64,000 bases of DNA, taken from Micromonospora sp. RP3T (lineage in GTDB: Bacteria > Actinomycetota > Actinomycetes > Mycobacteriales > Micromonosporaceae). A program made the position numbers and the translations under genes. The stretch lies in the NCBI RefSeq assembly GCF_003027925.1, contig NZ_PYPS01000002.1, positions 248,001 through 312,000 on the forward strand, read 5' to 3'. Numbering within the stretch: the stretch's first letter is position 1; every line of letters begins with the position of its first letter. This document shows positions 7,609 through 16,290 of this stretch, one piece after another. The notes under the pieces were generated by a model. That model did no database searches and had not been told where the DNA came from. It saw nothing but the letters and a program-made list of their open reading frames with translations.

Positions 7609-8801
7609 CGGGTGCTCCCTTCCGTCGTCGGCCGGGCCGCGCCGTCCGCGCCGTCGTCCTCCCGGCGCAGTGCCGCGTCCAGCCGTTCCAGTGTGGTCGC
7701 CATGCCGGCGCGCAGGTGGGCGGTGCGGTCCGCGACGCCGACCAGGCGCTGGACGGCGCGGACCGCCGCCATCTGGGGCGTCGCCCGGGTCATCGACTCG
7801 GTGACCCGGGTGCCGCCGTCGACCGGCTCCAGCTCGTAACGCCAGGTGGACGACGACGGCCAGGCGGTGGTGAACCCGAACACCCGGCCGGGCACCGCCT
7901 CCGTCACGGTCGCCGTCATGCGCCAACGGTAGAACGGACCGATCCGGTTGCTGCCGGTGAACCGCCGGCCCGGTTCCCGCCACCGGGCGGCGTACGTCTC
8001 CGGGCTCCACTCGCCCATCCGGGTGACGTCGCTTACCAGCGCGTACACCCGGTCCGGGGCGGCCGCGACGGTGCGGCTGACGCTGACCGAGAGCGCGGGC
8101 CGCGCCTCCTGGTCGGCGATGACGCGGCGGGCGAGTCGCGCGGACGACGCGGGGTTCTGCCCGGTGTAGAGGTTGCGGTCCACGGTGACGAACGGCCGCA
8201 GCGGCACGCGACCACTGACGTAGCGGGCGCCACGCGCCACCAGCTCGTCCTCCAGCAGCCAGCGGGCCTTGCGGGCGAACCGGTTGAGCCGCTCCTCCCG
8301 GTTCGACAGGCCGGTCATCGTGTAGCCGGCGAACGGCCACGTCCCGTCCTCGCCGGTCGCCGCCAGCGTGGCGGCGGGGGCGTGGCAGAGCAGGGCCAGC
8401 GGCGTGCCGGCGCGCAGGGCCCGGGTCAGCAGCGCGCCGGAGACCGGGTCGACGGCGAGGTCCTCCATCGGGCCGTGCCCGCCCGGGTAGAAGACCGCGT
8501 CGTAGTCGGTCGGGTCCACCTCGGACAGCTTCCGCGGGTGGGCGAACTCCCGCGCGTGGGCGGCGAGATAGCGGCGGTGCCGGCGCGCGCGCCGGGGGCC
8601 GGTCGCGGGCAGCCGCAGGCTGAGCGGGTCGACCGTCGGGGGCACGCCGTCGGGGGTGGCCAGGGTGATCCGCCAGCCGGCGGCGGAGAAGAGCCGGTGC
8701 GGCTCGACGACCTCCTCGGCCCAGACGCCGGTGGGGTGCCGCGTGCCGTCCCGCAACGTCCAGTGGTCGGCCGCGGACAGGACCATCAGCACCATGCGCA
8801 T
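7605..8801 (-). CDS. fusion of a DJ-1/PfpI domain and an SRPBCC domain
   Basis: Residues 1-232 of this 398-residue protein form a DJ-1/PfpI (class I glutamine-amidotransferase-like) domain. Cys139 lies in LALLCHAPAA, the nucleophile elbow of the family, and there is an upstream acidic segment (YPGGHGPMEDL). From about 238 to 372 an SRPBCC domain follows (VSRTVAAAPDRVYALVSDV through TWRYELEPVDGGTRVTESM). DJ-1 members act as chaperones, deglycases or isonitrile hydratases, and SRPBCC domains bind small hydrophobic molecules. I have not met this fusion as a named family. GGGAGGCGG precedes the ATG. Two TetR-type operators lie 17-84 bp upstream, and the tetR gene is next on the same strand. Confidence 0.85.
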   Translation of the reverse strand: MRMVLMVLSAADHWTLRDGTRHPTGVWAEEVVEPHRLFSAAGWRITLATPDGVPPTVDPLSLRLPATGPRRARRHRRYLAAHAREFAHPRKLSEVDPTDYDAVFYPGGHGPMEDLAVDPVSGALLTRALRAGTPLALLCHAPAATLAATGEDGTWPFAGYTMTGLSNREERLNRFARKARWLLEDELVARGARYVSGRVPLRPFVTVDRNLYTGQNPASSARLARRVIADQEARPALSVSVSRTVAAAPDRVYALVSDVTRMGEWSPETYAARWREPGRRFTGSNRIGPFYRWRMTATVTEAVPGRVFGFTTAWPSSSTWRYELEPVDGGTRVTESMTRATPQMAAVRAVQRLVGVADRTAHLRAGMATTLERLDAALRREDDGADGAARPTTEGSTR

Positions 8802-8817
8802 CGCTCCGCCTCCCTAA

Positions 8818-8839
8818 AATCAAACCAGTTGGTTCGGTT
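8818..8839. promoter_or_regulatory. TetR-type operator, promoter-proximal copy
   Basis: AATCAAACC and GGTTCGGTT flank a 4-base centre and form a 22-bp imperfect palindrome. It is nearly identical to the site at 8864-8885, with centres 46 bp apart. The first base lies 17 bp upstream of the DJ-1/SRPBCC start codon, so binding would block transcription or its start. Confidence 0.75.
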
Positions 8840-8863
8840 CAGGTATAGCACCGGTCGCGGGAA

Positions 8864-8885
8864 AATCAAACCGTCTGGTTCGATT
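8864..8885. promoter_or_regulatory. TetR-type operator, distal copy
   Basis: AATCAAACC and GGTTCGATT around GTCT form a 22-bp palindrome with one mismatch. It stands between the end of the TetR gene (8921) and the DJ-1/SRPBCC gene. Its arms are shared with the proximal site. Confidence 0.75.
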
Positions 8886-8920
8886 CGCGTCGCGCGGGTC
8901 GACGCCCCGCGCGGACGACG

Positions 8921-9514
8921 TCAGCCCGGCGGACGGACCAACCGCTGCGCGGCGCGGCGGACCTGGGCCCGGGCGTCGTCGACCGAATCGGGCTGCGGCC
9001 CGAGCGCCCGGTGCAGCTCGACCGGGGCGGTGAGCCAGGACGTGGCCACCGCGATCAACGCGGCCAGCAGGTGGTGCGGCGGCCACTCCGGATCGACCAG
9101 TCCCGCCCGCTGCGCGTCCCGGATCACCGCGATCTTGTGCCGGTAGCCGGTCACGCGCTTCTCCGACACCTGCTCGGCCCGCCCGCGTTCGTGCAGCCAC
9201 GCCCACGCCGCGATGCGTTGCAGGTCGGGCCGGGCGGCGAACGTGTCGTGCAGCCGGACCGTGTAGTCCACCAGGTCGGGCGTGATCGGCACCACCCGGG
9301 ACAACTCCTCGAGCCCGACCTCCATCACGGTGTCGAACAGGGCGTCCTTGTCGCCGAACCAGGCGTAGATCCGTTCCTTGCTGGCCCGCGCCCGCTCCGC
9401 GATCCGGTTGATCCGCGCGCCGTCGACGCCGTGCCGGGCGAACTCCGCCATCGCCGCGTCGAGCACCCGCCGCCGGGTCTCCAGGCCCCGCGCCTGCGTC
9501 GCTGGAGAGGTCAT
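8921..9514 (-). CDS. TetR/AcrR-family repressor
   Basis: This 197-residue regulator has the TetR helix-turn-helix at about residues 15-60 (TRRRVLDAAMAEFARHGVDGARINRIAERARASKERIYAWFGDKDAL, read in pieces). A ligand-binding alpha-helical domain follows. TAACGT lies six bases before the ATG and no RBS is visible, so the mRNA is probably leaderless. It precedes the DJ-1/SRPBCC and hydrolase genes on the same strand, and the two matching 22-bp operators between them are its obvious targets. The inducer is unknown. Confidence 0.92.
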   Translation of the reverse strand: MTSPATQARGLETRRRVLDAAMAEFARHGVDGARINRIAERARASKERIYAWFGDKDALFDTVMEVGLEELSRVVPITPDLVDYTVRLHDTFAARPDLQRIAAWAWLHERGRAEQVSEKRVTGYRHKIAVIRDAQRAGLVDPEWPPHHLLAALIAVATSWLTAPVELHRALGPQPDSVDDARAQVRRAAQRLVRPPG

Positions 9515-9689
9515 CCGGCCACGTTAGCGCAGATGGTCGCGCCCCTCGGCCGGGCCCGCCGGCCCGCCCCGCCCGCACCCCGAGCGGTGCTGCGGCCCGG
9601 CCACCCGGTCCGTGCCGCCGGGGGTTGCTAGTCTGCGCGTCGCCGCGGGAGCGCCCCGGGGCGGCGTCGCGGCCGAGGGAGGAACCACA

Positions 9690-11186
9690 GTGCCCACGAT
9701 CCCCCGGGGCCGCCGATGGACGGCGGCCGGAGCCGGCCTGCTGCTCCTCCTGTCCGGCTGTGCCCCGGACCCGGCACCACGGACCGGAGCGACCACCACC
9801 GCACCGACCACCACCGCGCCGACCGCCGGGGCGCCCGACCCCTCGGCCGCGGACGCCACCGGCGCGCCGGGTGGCGGCCGGGCCGGGCTGGGCCCCGCGC
9901 CGCTCGACTGCCCGGCACCCGGCCGGGCGCCGCGGTCGGCGAGCCGGCTCGACCCGACCGCCGGCTCCTACCTGGGACGGGCCGGCGGCGCGGCGACGGC
10001 GGTGGACGTGGGCCCGACCTGCCAGCTCGTCGTCGGCGGCCGGTTCACCGGCCTGCCGGGCGAACCGGCGACCACGATCGGTCGGGGCGGCGCCGGCGCG
10101 GTGCTGCTCCTGGACGGCACCGGCCGGCGGCTGCTACGTACCGTCCGGGTGGCCGGCGCGGTCGAGGACCTGGAGGTGCGCCGCACCGGCGGGGAGATCG
10201 CCGTGGCCACCGACCGGGGCGTGCTGCTGCTGGACGCGGCGGCCGGGCGGGCGCGGTGGCAGCGCGGCGGGGCCGCCAGCCGGGTCGCGGTCGGATCCGC
10301 CGGCACCGTCGCGGCGGTCACCGGCGCCACCGTCACGGTGTACGACCTGACCGGCGCCACGCTGACCCGGATCGCCCCGAGTGGTCGCACGGTCAGCGAC
10401 GTGGCGGTGGACGACCGCAGCGGCCTGGTCTTCGTCAGCGGGTTCCGGCAGACCTCCGGTGGGCGGTGCGTGCCGGTGCAGATCGCCTATCTGCACGCCT
10501 ACGACCGGCGGGGACGACTGCGCTGGCGGGCGTACGACCATCCGGCGGACCGGCTGGGCGACCTGTGCGCGGACAGCCGGGCCGACCGCGTCGCGATGGG
10601 CCGGGACGGCCGGCTCTACCTGGCCGGGGAGACCGCCGGCGGGAACAGCGTGTTCGCCCGCTCGGCCGCCGACGTGGGACGGCCCGCGCCGAACGTGGTC
10701 ACCGACGACTTCAGCCAGGCGACCAACACCGGCAACGCGCACCACACCTATCTGGCCCGGTTCGACCCCGCCTCGGGGCGGCAGCTCGCCGGCCAGGTGG
10801 TGATCAGCCGCGTCGACAGCAAGGGAAACCGGGGCAACACCATCACGCCGCTCGCGATCGGCGCCGACGAGTCCGGCCGGATCTACGCCGGCGGGGTGTC
10901 GGCGTACCAGATCGCCGACCGGTCCCGGGTGACGCTCGGCGGCCGGCGGCTGGCCCCGTACGCCGGTGGGGACGCCTGGGTGCTGGTGCTCGCCCCGGAC
11001 CTGCGGCGGCGGCTGAGCTGGGTGGTGCTCACCGACGGCGGCGCCGGGACCGTACGGGGGGTGGCCGCGGCCGGCGGCGTCGCGGCGGCGGTGGCGCAGG
11101 TCGACAAGGCCGGGTTCTGGCGTGGTCCGGGGCCGTCCCTCGGCACCGGCGGCGGCTACCTCGCCGCCTGGCCCGGCCTCGGCTGA
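9690..11186 (+). CDS. secreted lipoprotein with a beta-propeller-like domain
   Basis: This 498-residue protein begins with a lipoprotein signal peptide: basic PRGRR, a hydrophobic stretch, and the lipobox LLSGC near residue 23. A Thr/Pro/Ala-rich linker follows. The rest shows repeated blade-like units (for example GTVAAVTGATVTVYDLTG and DGRLYLAGETAGG), typical of WD/PQQ/NHL-type propellers. No enzyme signature is visible. The GTG at 9690 is chosen because GGGAGGAACC stands just before it and the signal peptide begins there. TAGTCT at 9629-9634 may be the -10 box. It would be anchored to the outer face of the membrane. Confidence 0.8.
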   Translation: MPTIPRGRRWTAAGAGLLLLLSGCAPDPAPRTGATTTAPTTTAPTAGAPDPSAADATGAPGGGRAGLGPAPLDCPAPGRAPRSASRLDPTAGSYLGRAGGAATAVDVGPTCQLVVGGRFTGLPGEPATTIGRGGAGAVLLLDGTGRRLLRTVRVAGAVEDLEVRRTGGEIAVATDRGVLLLDAAAGRARWQRGGAASRVAVGSAGTVAAVTGATVTVYDLTGATLTRIAPSGRTVSDVAVDDRSGLVFVSGFRQTSGGRCVPVQIAYLHAYDRRGRLRWRAYDHPADRLGDLCADSRADRVAMGRDGRLYLAGETAGGNSVFARSAADVGRPAPNVVTDDFSQATNTGNAHHTYLARFDPASGRQLAGQVVISRVDSKGNRGNTITPLAIGADESGRIYAGGVSAYQIADRSRVTLGGRRLAPYAGGDAWVLVLAPDLRRRLSWVVLTDGGAGTVRGVAAAGGVAAAVAQVDKAGFWRGPGPSLGTGGGYLAAWPGLG

Positions 11187-11188
11187 CC

Positions 11189-11220
11189 GCCGGTGCCGCG
11201 GCGCGCACCGCGGCACCGGC
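11189..11220. terminator. GC-rich hairpin between convergent genes
   Basis: A 12-bp perfect stem (GCCGGTGCCGCG pairing with CGCGGCACCGGC) with an 8-base loop fills the gap between the lipoprotein gene (+) and the cellulase gene (-). There is no U-tract, as is common in high-GC actinomycetes. It could stop transcription from both sides. Confidence 0.6.
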
Positions 11221-11226
11221 CGGCGA

Positions 11227-13344
11227 TCAGGGGGTGCCGGTCACCGTGGTGCCCGTCCTGGTGATCCGGTACGTGGTCCGCGCGCCGCTCCAGAAGTGGA
11301 AGGTGAGCGTGACGGTGCCGTCCTTCACCTCGGCGAAGAACTCCGGTTTCAGGATGATGGTGTCGGCGGCGTAGTCGGGTTGGAAGTGTCCCCAGAACTC
11401 CTTGAACGGCGTCCAGTTGGCCGGGCCGGCGGGGCTGCCGTCGGAGTAGGTGGCCTCCATGGTGGCGAGCTGGTCACCGTGGAACCGGGTGGGAATGGTG
11501 AACGAGCTGGTCGTGCCGGTGGCGGCTGCCTGGGTGGGCGGGTCGGAGCTGATGATGTCGATCTTCCAGGGCGCACCCTGGGAGAAGCGGGCCTCGACGG
11601 TGGCGTCGACGCCGTAGGCCCGGTTGCCGACCAGGCGGGTCAGCGCCGCCGGGGTGAGCGTGACGGTGGTGCCGGTGACCGTGTAGTCGGCGCCGGCGGC
11701 CAGCGGGGTGTCGCCCTGCCAGAGACCGCGGAACGACAGGCCGTTGAGGTTGAGGGTGAGCGCCCGGCCGGTGATCGCGCCGGTGTGCGGCACGTACACC
11801 TGGTCGCTGGACGCGGTGCCGGAGCGGCTGGTCCAGCTCGCCCTGATCATGTCGGCGACGCGCTGGTCGCGCCAGCGCAGCGCGGTGCGGTCGAGGAACT
11901 GACCGGCGTCCCACAGCATCGTGGTGAGGTTGCGGGTGCGGGCGTGGTAGCCGACCGCTTCGAGGTACTTCAGGAACTCACCCCGTTCGATGATGCCGGG
12001 CCGGGTGTGGTCCCAGGAGAGCAGCGCCCACTCGCCGATGAGGACCGGGATGCTACGGGCGACGAACGTGTCCCGCAGCCGGTCGAACGTGCCGACCAGG
12101 TCCTGCTCCACGTTCGTGTCGTACCGGGTGCCGCCGGCGATGTTCACGCTGAACGGCCACCACCCGTAGAAGTGCACGGTGGCGGCGAGGTTGGGGTCGT
12201 GCAGTTCGGCGATGCCGGCGGACAACGCGTCCAGCCGCGCCTGCTCGCCACTGGTGTGCAGCGTGGGCAGGACCAGCAGCCGGGTGGCGTTGGCCCCGCC
12301 GGCGGCGCGTACCAGGCGGACGAACTCGGCGTTGAGCTCCCGGGTCGCGGTGTCGCCCTGCGCGTCGGTGGTGTCGGCGAACTGGGGCTCGTTGATGCTC
12401 TCGAAGACCAGCCTCGGTGAGTGGTCGCGGAACGTGGTGGCGAGTTGCGTCCACAGTGCCCGGTACCGGTTCGTCACGCCGGCCCGGTCGCTGGGGTAGG
12501 TGTTGAGCCACTGCCAGGAGTCGTGATGCAGGTTGATCATCACGTAGAGGTCCTCGGCGAGCGCCCAGTCGACGATCTGGCGTACCCGGCCCAGCCAGGC
12601 CGCGTCGATGGTGTAGTCGGGCGCCGGGCCGTGGTGGTTGCTCCAGGTGACCGGGAGCCGGACGCTGCGGTAGCCCTGCGAGCGCACGTGACGCAGGAGC
12701 GCCTGGGTGGTGAGCGGGTTGCCCCAGGCGGTCTCGTCGGGGATGGCGTCGAGCGTGTTGCCGAGGTTCCAGCCGGGTTGCATCGCGGCCACCGTGGCCA
12801 TCGGGTTCCCGGCCGGGGGAGGGGTGCTCGGCGGCGTCGACGGTGACGCCGTGGCGGTCGGCGACGGGCTCGTCGACGGAGTGGTCGACGGGCCGCCGGT
12901 CGGGGACGGCGTGCCGCCGGCGTCCCCGGCGCAGGTGACGCCGTTGAGCGTGAAGCCGGTCGGCGCGGTGTTGACGCCCGACCACGAACCGTTGAAGCCG
13001 AACGACACGGTGCCGTCGGTCGGCACGGTCGCGTTCCAGGCGGCGTTCGTCGCGGTGACCTGGCCGCCCGTCGCGGTGACCGTGGCGTTCCACGCCTGGG
13101 TGACCCGCTGCCCGGACGGGAACGTCCAGGCCAGCCGCCAGCCGTTGACCGGTGCGCCGAGGTTGGTCACGTCGACCGCGGCGGTGAACCCGCCCGACCA
13201 CTGCGACGGCACCGCGTACGCCACGCGGCAGCCGCCGGCCGCCTGGGCGCCCACGGCCGTCATCGTCGACGCCACCAGCAGGGCCGCGACGGCACCGGCG
13301 AGCGGACCGCCCCGGAGGCGGAATCTTCGGGTGCGCAGGATCAT
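11227..13344 (-). CDS. secreted cellulase, CBM2-GH5-X2
   Basis: This 705-residue secreted enzyme has a signal peptide (about 1-35), a family 2 cellulose-binding module (about 37-138, bounded by two cysteines and with the usual Trp residues) and a Pro/Thr/Ser linker (about 140-180). A GH5 catalytic domain follows, with NLGNTLD, the acid/base Glu in FESINEPQF and the nucleophile Glu in VLIGEWALL. A C-terminal X2-type Ig-like module extends from about residue 510 to the end. It should hydrolyse beta-1,4-glucan outside the cell. The ATG at 13344 follows GGGAGAA; the frame runs further upstream but without a signal-peptide start. A LacI gene is divergent, with two identical boxes in the gap. Confidence 0.93.
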   Translation of the reverse strand: MILRTRRFRLRGGPLAGAVAALLVASTMTAVGAQAAGGCRVAYAVPSQWSGGFTAAVDVTNLGAPVNGWRLAWTFPSGQRVTQAWNATVTATGGQVTATNAAWNATVPTDGTVSFGFNGSWSGVNTAPTGFTLNGVTCAGDAGGTPSPTGGPSTTPSTSPSPTATASPSTPPSTPPPAGNPMATVAAMQPGWNLGNTLDAIPDETAWGNPLTTQALLRHVRSQGYRSVRLPVTWSNHHGPAPDYTIDAAWLGRVRQIVDWALAEDLYVMINLHHDSWQWLNTYPSDRAGVTNRYRALWTQLATTFRDHSPRLVFESINEPQFADTTDAQGDTATRELNAEFVRLVRAAGGANATRLLVLPTLHTSGEQARLDALSAGIAELHDPNLAATVHFYGWWPFSVNIAGGTRYDTNVEQDLVGTFDRLRDTFVARSIPVLIGEWALLSWDHTRPGIIERGEFLKYLEAVGYHARTRNLTTMLWDAGQFLDRTALRWRDQRVADMIRASWTSRSGTASSDQVYVPHTGAITGRALTLNLNGLSFRGLWQGDTPLAAGADYTVTGTTVTLTPAALTRLVGNRAYGVDATVEARFSQGAPWKIDIISSDPPTQAAATGTTSSFTIPTRFHGDQLATMEATYSDGSPAGPANWTPFKEFWGHFQPDYAADTIILKPEFFAEVKDGTVTLTFHFWSGARTTYRITRTGTTVTGTP

Positions 13345-13536
13345 CGTGTTCTCCCTTGCCGTTGTCCGCCCGTACGCGGCCGGTGGCCAACGGTTCCGGA
13401 CGGGTGGGGGCGCGCCGGCGTCGCCGGGTGGCCGCACGGCCCACCCGGCGACGCCATCGCGCTGGAGTGCTTCTCGCGGACGCCGCCCGATGCCTCCGCC
13501 GATCGCCGCGCTGCGGCAGCAACTTCCCGGCTCCCT

Positions 13537-13548
13537 GGAAAGTTTCGG
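13537..13548. promoter_or_regulatory. GGAAAGTTTCGG box 1, probable LacI operator
   Basis: The box contains the palindrome GAAA-G-TTTC. An identical 12-base copy occurs at 13666-13677. Both lie in the 451-bp gap between the cellulase start (13344) and the LacI start (13796). I recall similar GAAA(N)TTTC elements before actinomycete xylanase genes. The gap contains no gene that I can support. Confidence 0.6.
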
Positions 13549-13665
13549 GTCGAACGCTACGCGTTTCTTTGATGACGGTCAATGAAGATGCGGGTTCGGC
13601 GGCGGCCTTTGGCGTCGTGCGACGTCAACGGCGCGAAACGGCGCGGAAAACGCGCGAGATCGATC

Positions 13666-13677
13666 GGAAAGTTTCGG
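13666..13677. promoter_or_regulatory. GGAAAGTTTCGG box 2, probable LacI operator
   Basis: This is an exact second copy of the 12-base box at 13537, located 129 bp away. TATCCT at about 13735-13740 is a possible -10 for the LacI gene, so this copy is placed to act on lacI and the distal copy on the cellulase. Confidence 0.6.
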
Positions 13678-13795
13678 CCCCGTCCGGTGCGCACCGGCGG
13701 CGCTCGGCGACACCGGCGGGCATGGACGGACGGCTATCCTGAGACCGGGCAGGGGTGGCCGCCCGGAGGGCGGGTCGGCCGGGGGAGGAGCCAGC

Positions 13796-14851
13796 TTGTC
13801 GCAGACCGAGCCGGACGCGCCGGCCATCGGGCCGGACGACGCCACAGCGGCTCCGGGCCGGCCGGTCACGATCTCCTACATCGCGGAGACCGCCGGGGTG
13901 TCGGTCCCGACCGTTTCGAAGGTCATCAACGGCCGGACCGGAGTGGCCTCGGACACCCGGGCCCGGGTCGAGGCGCTGATCAGCCGGTACGGCTACCGCA
14001 GGCCCACCCCGTCCACCCGCAGCAACCTGGTGGAACTCGTCTTCGACCAGCTGGAACACATGTGGGGCGTCGAGGTCGTCCGCGGCGTCGAGCAGGTGGC
14101 CCGGGCGCACCGGGTGGGCGTGGTGCTGACCGAGTTCGGGCCGGAGCGCGGCGGCGTCCGCTACTGGATCGATGACACGCTCGCCCGTCGTCCGGACTGC
14201 GTCGTCTCCGTCGCGCAGCTGTCCGGCGAACAACGCGACCAGTTGCGGGCGCGCGGCATCCCGTTCGTGGTCTTCGATCCCACCAGCGAGCTGCCCGAAG
14301 ACGTGCCCTTCGTCGGGGCGACCAACTGGGCGGGCGGTCGCTCCGCCACCGGGCACCTGCTCCGGCTGGGGCATCGCCGGATCGCGATGATCGGCGGTCA
14401 AGACCGCATTCTCTGCTGCCGGGCGCGGCTCGACGGCTACCGCGCGATGATGGAAGCCGCCCACCTCCCGGTCGACGCGGACCTGGTGGCCCGCGCCGAC
14501 CTGACCGTGGCCGGCGGGCGGGCCGCCGCGCTGCGGCTGCTCGGCCGGCCGGACCGCCCGACCGCGATCTTCGCCGGCAACGACCTCCAGGCGGTCGGCG
14601 TCTACCGGGCCGCGCGGGAACGCGGGCTGCGGATCCCGGCCGACCTGAGCGTGGTCGGCTTCGACGACCTGCCGATCGCCGAACTGCTGGATCCCCCGCT
14701 GACCACCGTGCGTCAGCCGCTCGCCGAGATGGCCGTGGCCGCGACCGAGCTGGCGCTCGCGCTCGGGCGGGGCGAACCGACGCAGCGGACCGGTCTGGAG
14801 CTGGCGACCAGCCTCACGGTCCGGGAGAGCACCGCCGCGCCGGCCCGCTGA
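13796..14851 (+). CDS. LacI-family regulator, probable cellulase control
   Basis: This 351-residue protein has a LacI headpiece (about 24-75: ISYIAETAGVSVPTVSKVING, hinge at LISRYGYRRP) and a periplasmic-binding-protein-like sugar domain (GGQDRILCCRARLDGY, FAGNDLQAVGVY, SVVGFDDLPIAELLDPPLTT). The TTG start at 13796 is supported by GGGGGAGGAG at good spacing. It is divergent from the GH5 cellulase and probably represses it until a cellodextrin-like inducer binds. The inducer is inferred from the neighbour only. Confidence 0.92.
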   Translation: MSQTEPDAPAIGPDDATAAPGRPVTISYIAETAGVSVPTVSKVINGRTGVASDTRARVEALISRYGYRRPTPSTRSNLVELVFDQLEHMWGVEVVRGVEQVARAHRVGVVLTEFGPERGGVRYWIDDTLARRPDCVVSVAQLSGEQRDQLRARGIPFVVFDPTSELPEDVPFVGATNWAGGRSATGHLLRLGHRRIAMIGGQDRILCCRARLDGYRAMMEAAHLPVDADLVARADLTVAGGRAAALRLLGRPDRPTAIFAGNDLQAVGVYRAARERGLRIPADLSVVGFDDLPIAELLDPPLTTVRQPLAEMAVAATELALALGRGEPTQRTGLELATSLTVRESTAAPAR

Positions 14852-14953
14852 GGCGGGCGGTCAGCCGACCTGTCAGCCGCGCCTCGGGCCCGGAGCCGGT
14901 GGCGGGCGCCGATCCGACCGGGTGAGCGCGGTCGACGCGCGGCCAGACGTTCG

Positions 14954-15652
14954 CTATCCCTCGGACGGCAGGTCGAGGTAGCAGCCGGCGGGCTCCTGGC
15001 CGGACAACTCCTGGATGGCGGTCATGATCTCGTCGGTGACGGCCCGCCGGGCCCGCCCGCTGCTGCCGGTGACCGGCGGGGTGAAGTGCAGGGGCGTGCC
15101 GAACCGTACGGTCACCCGCCCGGGCCGGGGCAGTCGGGCGCCGACCGGCTGGATGCGGTCGGTGCCGAGGACGGCGACGGGGACCACCGGGGCGCCGGAG
15201 GCCAGCGCGAGCCACGCCACGCCGGTGCGACCACGATAGAGCCGCCCGTCGCGGGAGCGGCTGCCCTCGGGGTGGATGCCGAAGGCCCGCCCGGCGGCGA
15301 GCACGTCGAGCGCCACCCGGAGCGAGTCCTGGGCCGACCGGTGGCCGCCCCGCTGCACGGGGACGGCGTCGATGCCGGTGAGACAGGTGCGGGTGAGCCA
15401 CCCCCGCGGGCCGGGCCGCCGGAAGTACTCGGCCTTGGCCAGGAAGCTGACCGGTCGCGGCGCCACCAGCGGGATCACCACGCTGTCGATGAAGGACAGG
15501 TGGTTGGCGGCGAGGATCACCGGCCCGTGGCGCGGCACGTTGTCCCGGCCCTCGACGACCGGCCGGAAGGCCATCCTGCCGAGTGGGGCGAGCACCAGCC
15601 GGGTGCCGGTCTGCAGCAGCACGTGATTCCTCCGCGGGTCGGTCCCGGTCAC
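14954..15652 (-). CDS. PlsC-type 1-acyl-glycerophosphate acyltransferase family
   Basis: This 232-residue protein carries the PlsC acyltransferase signature: NHLSFIDS with the HX4D pair His51/Asp56, and the downstream PEGSRSRDG glycerophosphate-binding motif. It should acylate lysophosphatidate or a related acceptor at the membrane. The GTG start at 15652 overlaps the stop of the TetR gene (GTGA), so the pair is co-translated and the TetR protein may regulate it through its own operator. Confidence 0.9.
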   Translation of the reverse strand: MTGTDPRRNHVLLQTGTRLVLAPLGRMAFRPVVEGRDNVPRHGPVILAANHLSFIDSVVIPLVAPRPVSFLAKAEYFRRPGPRGWLTRTCLTGIDAVPVQRGGHRSAQDSLRVALDVLAAGRAFGIHPEGSRSRDGRLYRGRTGVAWLALASGAPVVPVAVLGTDRIQPVGARLPRPGRVTVRFGTPLHFTPPVTGSSGRARRAVTDEIMTAIQELSGQEPAGCYLDLPSEG

Positions 15653-16251
15653 CGTGGGACGCCGGGCGTGGGCCGGCCGAGGTGGGCCGCCACGGCAGCG
15701 CGCAGCAGCGGTTCGACGTCGTCGCTGCGCACCATGGTCTGGAGGCTGCCCCACTGCCGCAGCTCGGCGATGCCGTGCAGGTTGGCCCAGAGCGCGCCGG
15801 CGACGACCGGCGGCGCGGGGGCTTCGGCCGCTTCGGGCCGGGCCCGGGCGACGAGGTCGACCAGGACGCCGAAGAGTTCCTCGCTGGCGTCCCGCAGGCC
15901 GATGCCGTTGCCCCGCAGCAGGTCGTGCCGGAACATGAGCTCGAACATGCCGTGGTTGGTGCGCGCGAACCGCAGGTAGAGCCGGCCCAGCGCGAGCACC
16001 TGGTCGTACGGATCCGGCCCGGTGTCGCCGATCGCGGCGGTGACCTCGGCGCGGAGTTGCTGGTAACCCTCCCGGGCGATGGCCGCGAGCAGGGCGAGGT
16101 GGGTCGGGAAGTGACGCCGCGGCGCACCGTGGGAGACGCCGGCCCGCCGGGCGATCTCGCGCAGCGTGAGGGCCGCGGTGCCCTCCTGGGCGAGCAGGTC
16201 GACGCCGACCCGCACCAGGCGGGCCCGGAGCGTGCTGTCGGGCGGCGGCAT
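15649..16251 (-). CDS. TetR-family repressor
   Basis: This 200-residue regulator has the TetR helix-turn-helix at about 8-55 (LRARLVRVGVDLLAQEGTAAL, then ISHG-like AGVSHGAPRRHFPT) and an all-helical effector domain. TAGACA lies six bases upstream of the ATG, so the transcript may be leaderless. A 21-bp perfect palindrome plus a third half-site overlap this promoter. It is co-translated with the PlsC-type gene and divergent from an MFS exporter gene, both plausible targets. Confidence 0.92.
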   Translation of the reverse strand: MPPPDSTLRARLVRVGVDLLAQEGTAALTLREIARRAGVSHGAPRRHFPTHLALLAAIAREGYQQLRAEVTAAIGDTGPDPYDQVLALGRLYLRFARTNHGMFELMFRHDLLRGNGIGLRDASEELFGVLVDLVARARPEAAEAPAPPVVAGALWANLHGIAELRQWGSLQTMVRSDDVEPLLRAAVAAHLGRPTPGVPR

Positions 16252-16257
16252 GGACCC

Positions 16258-16290
16258 TGTCTACCAGCCTCCGTAGACAGTGTCTACGGA
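16258..16290. promoter_or_regulatory. TetR operator, 21-bp perfect palindrome plus half-site
   Basis: Arms TCCGTAGACA and TGTCTACGGA around a central G (16270-16290) are perfectly complementary. A further TGTCTAC at 16258-16264 makes a second inverted pair with GTAGACA. The tetR -10 box (TAGACA on the minus strand) lies inside this array, so self-repression is expected. Confidence 0.8.

Noticed and set aside
6814..8823. one 669-codon protein covering the hydrolase and the region antisense to nothing but in frame upstream
   Set aside because: The frame upstream of 7608 is an out-of-frame shadow of the DJ-1/SRPBCC gene; only the part from GTG 7608 has hydrolase motifs.
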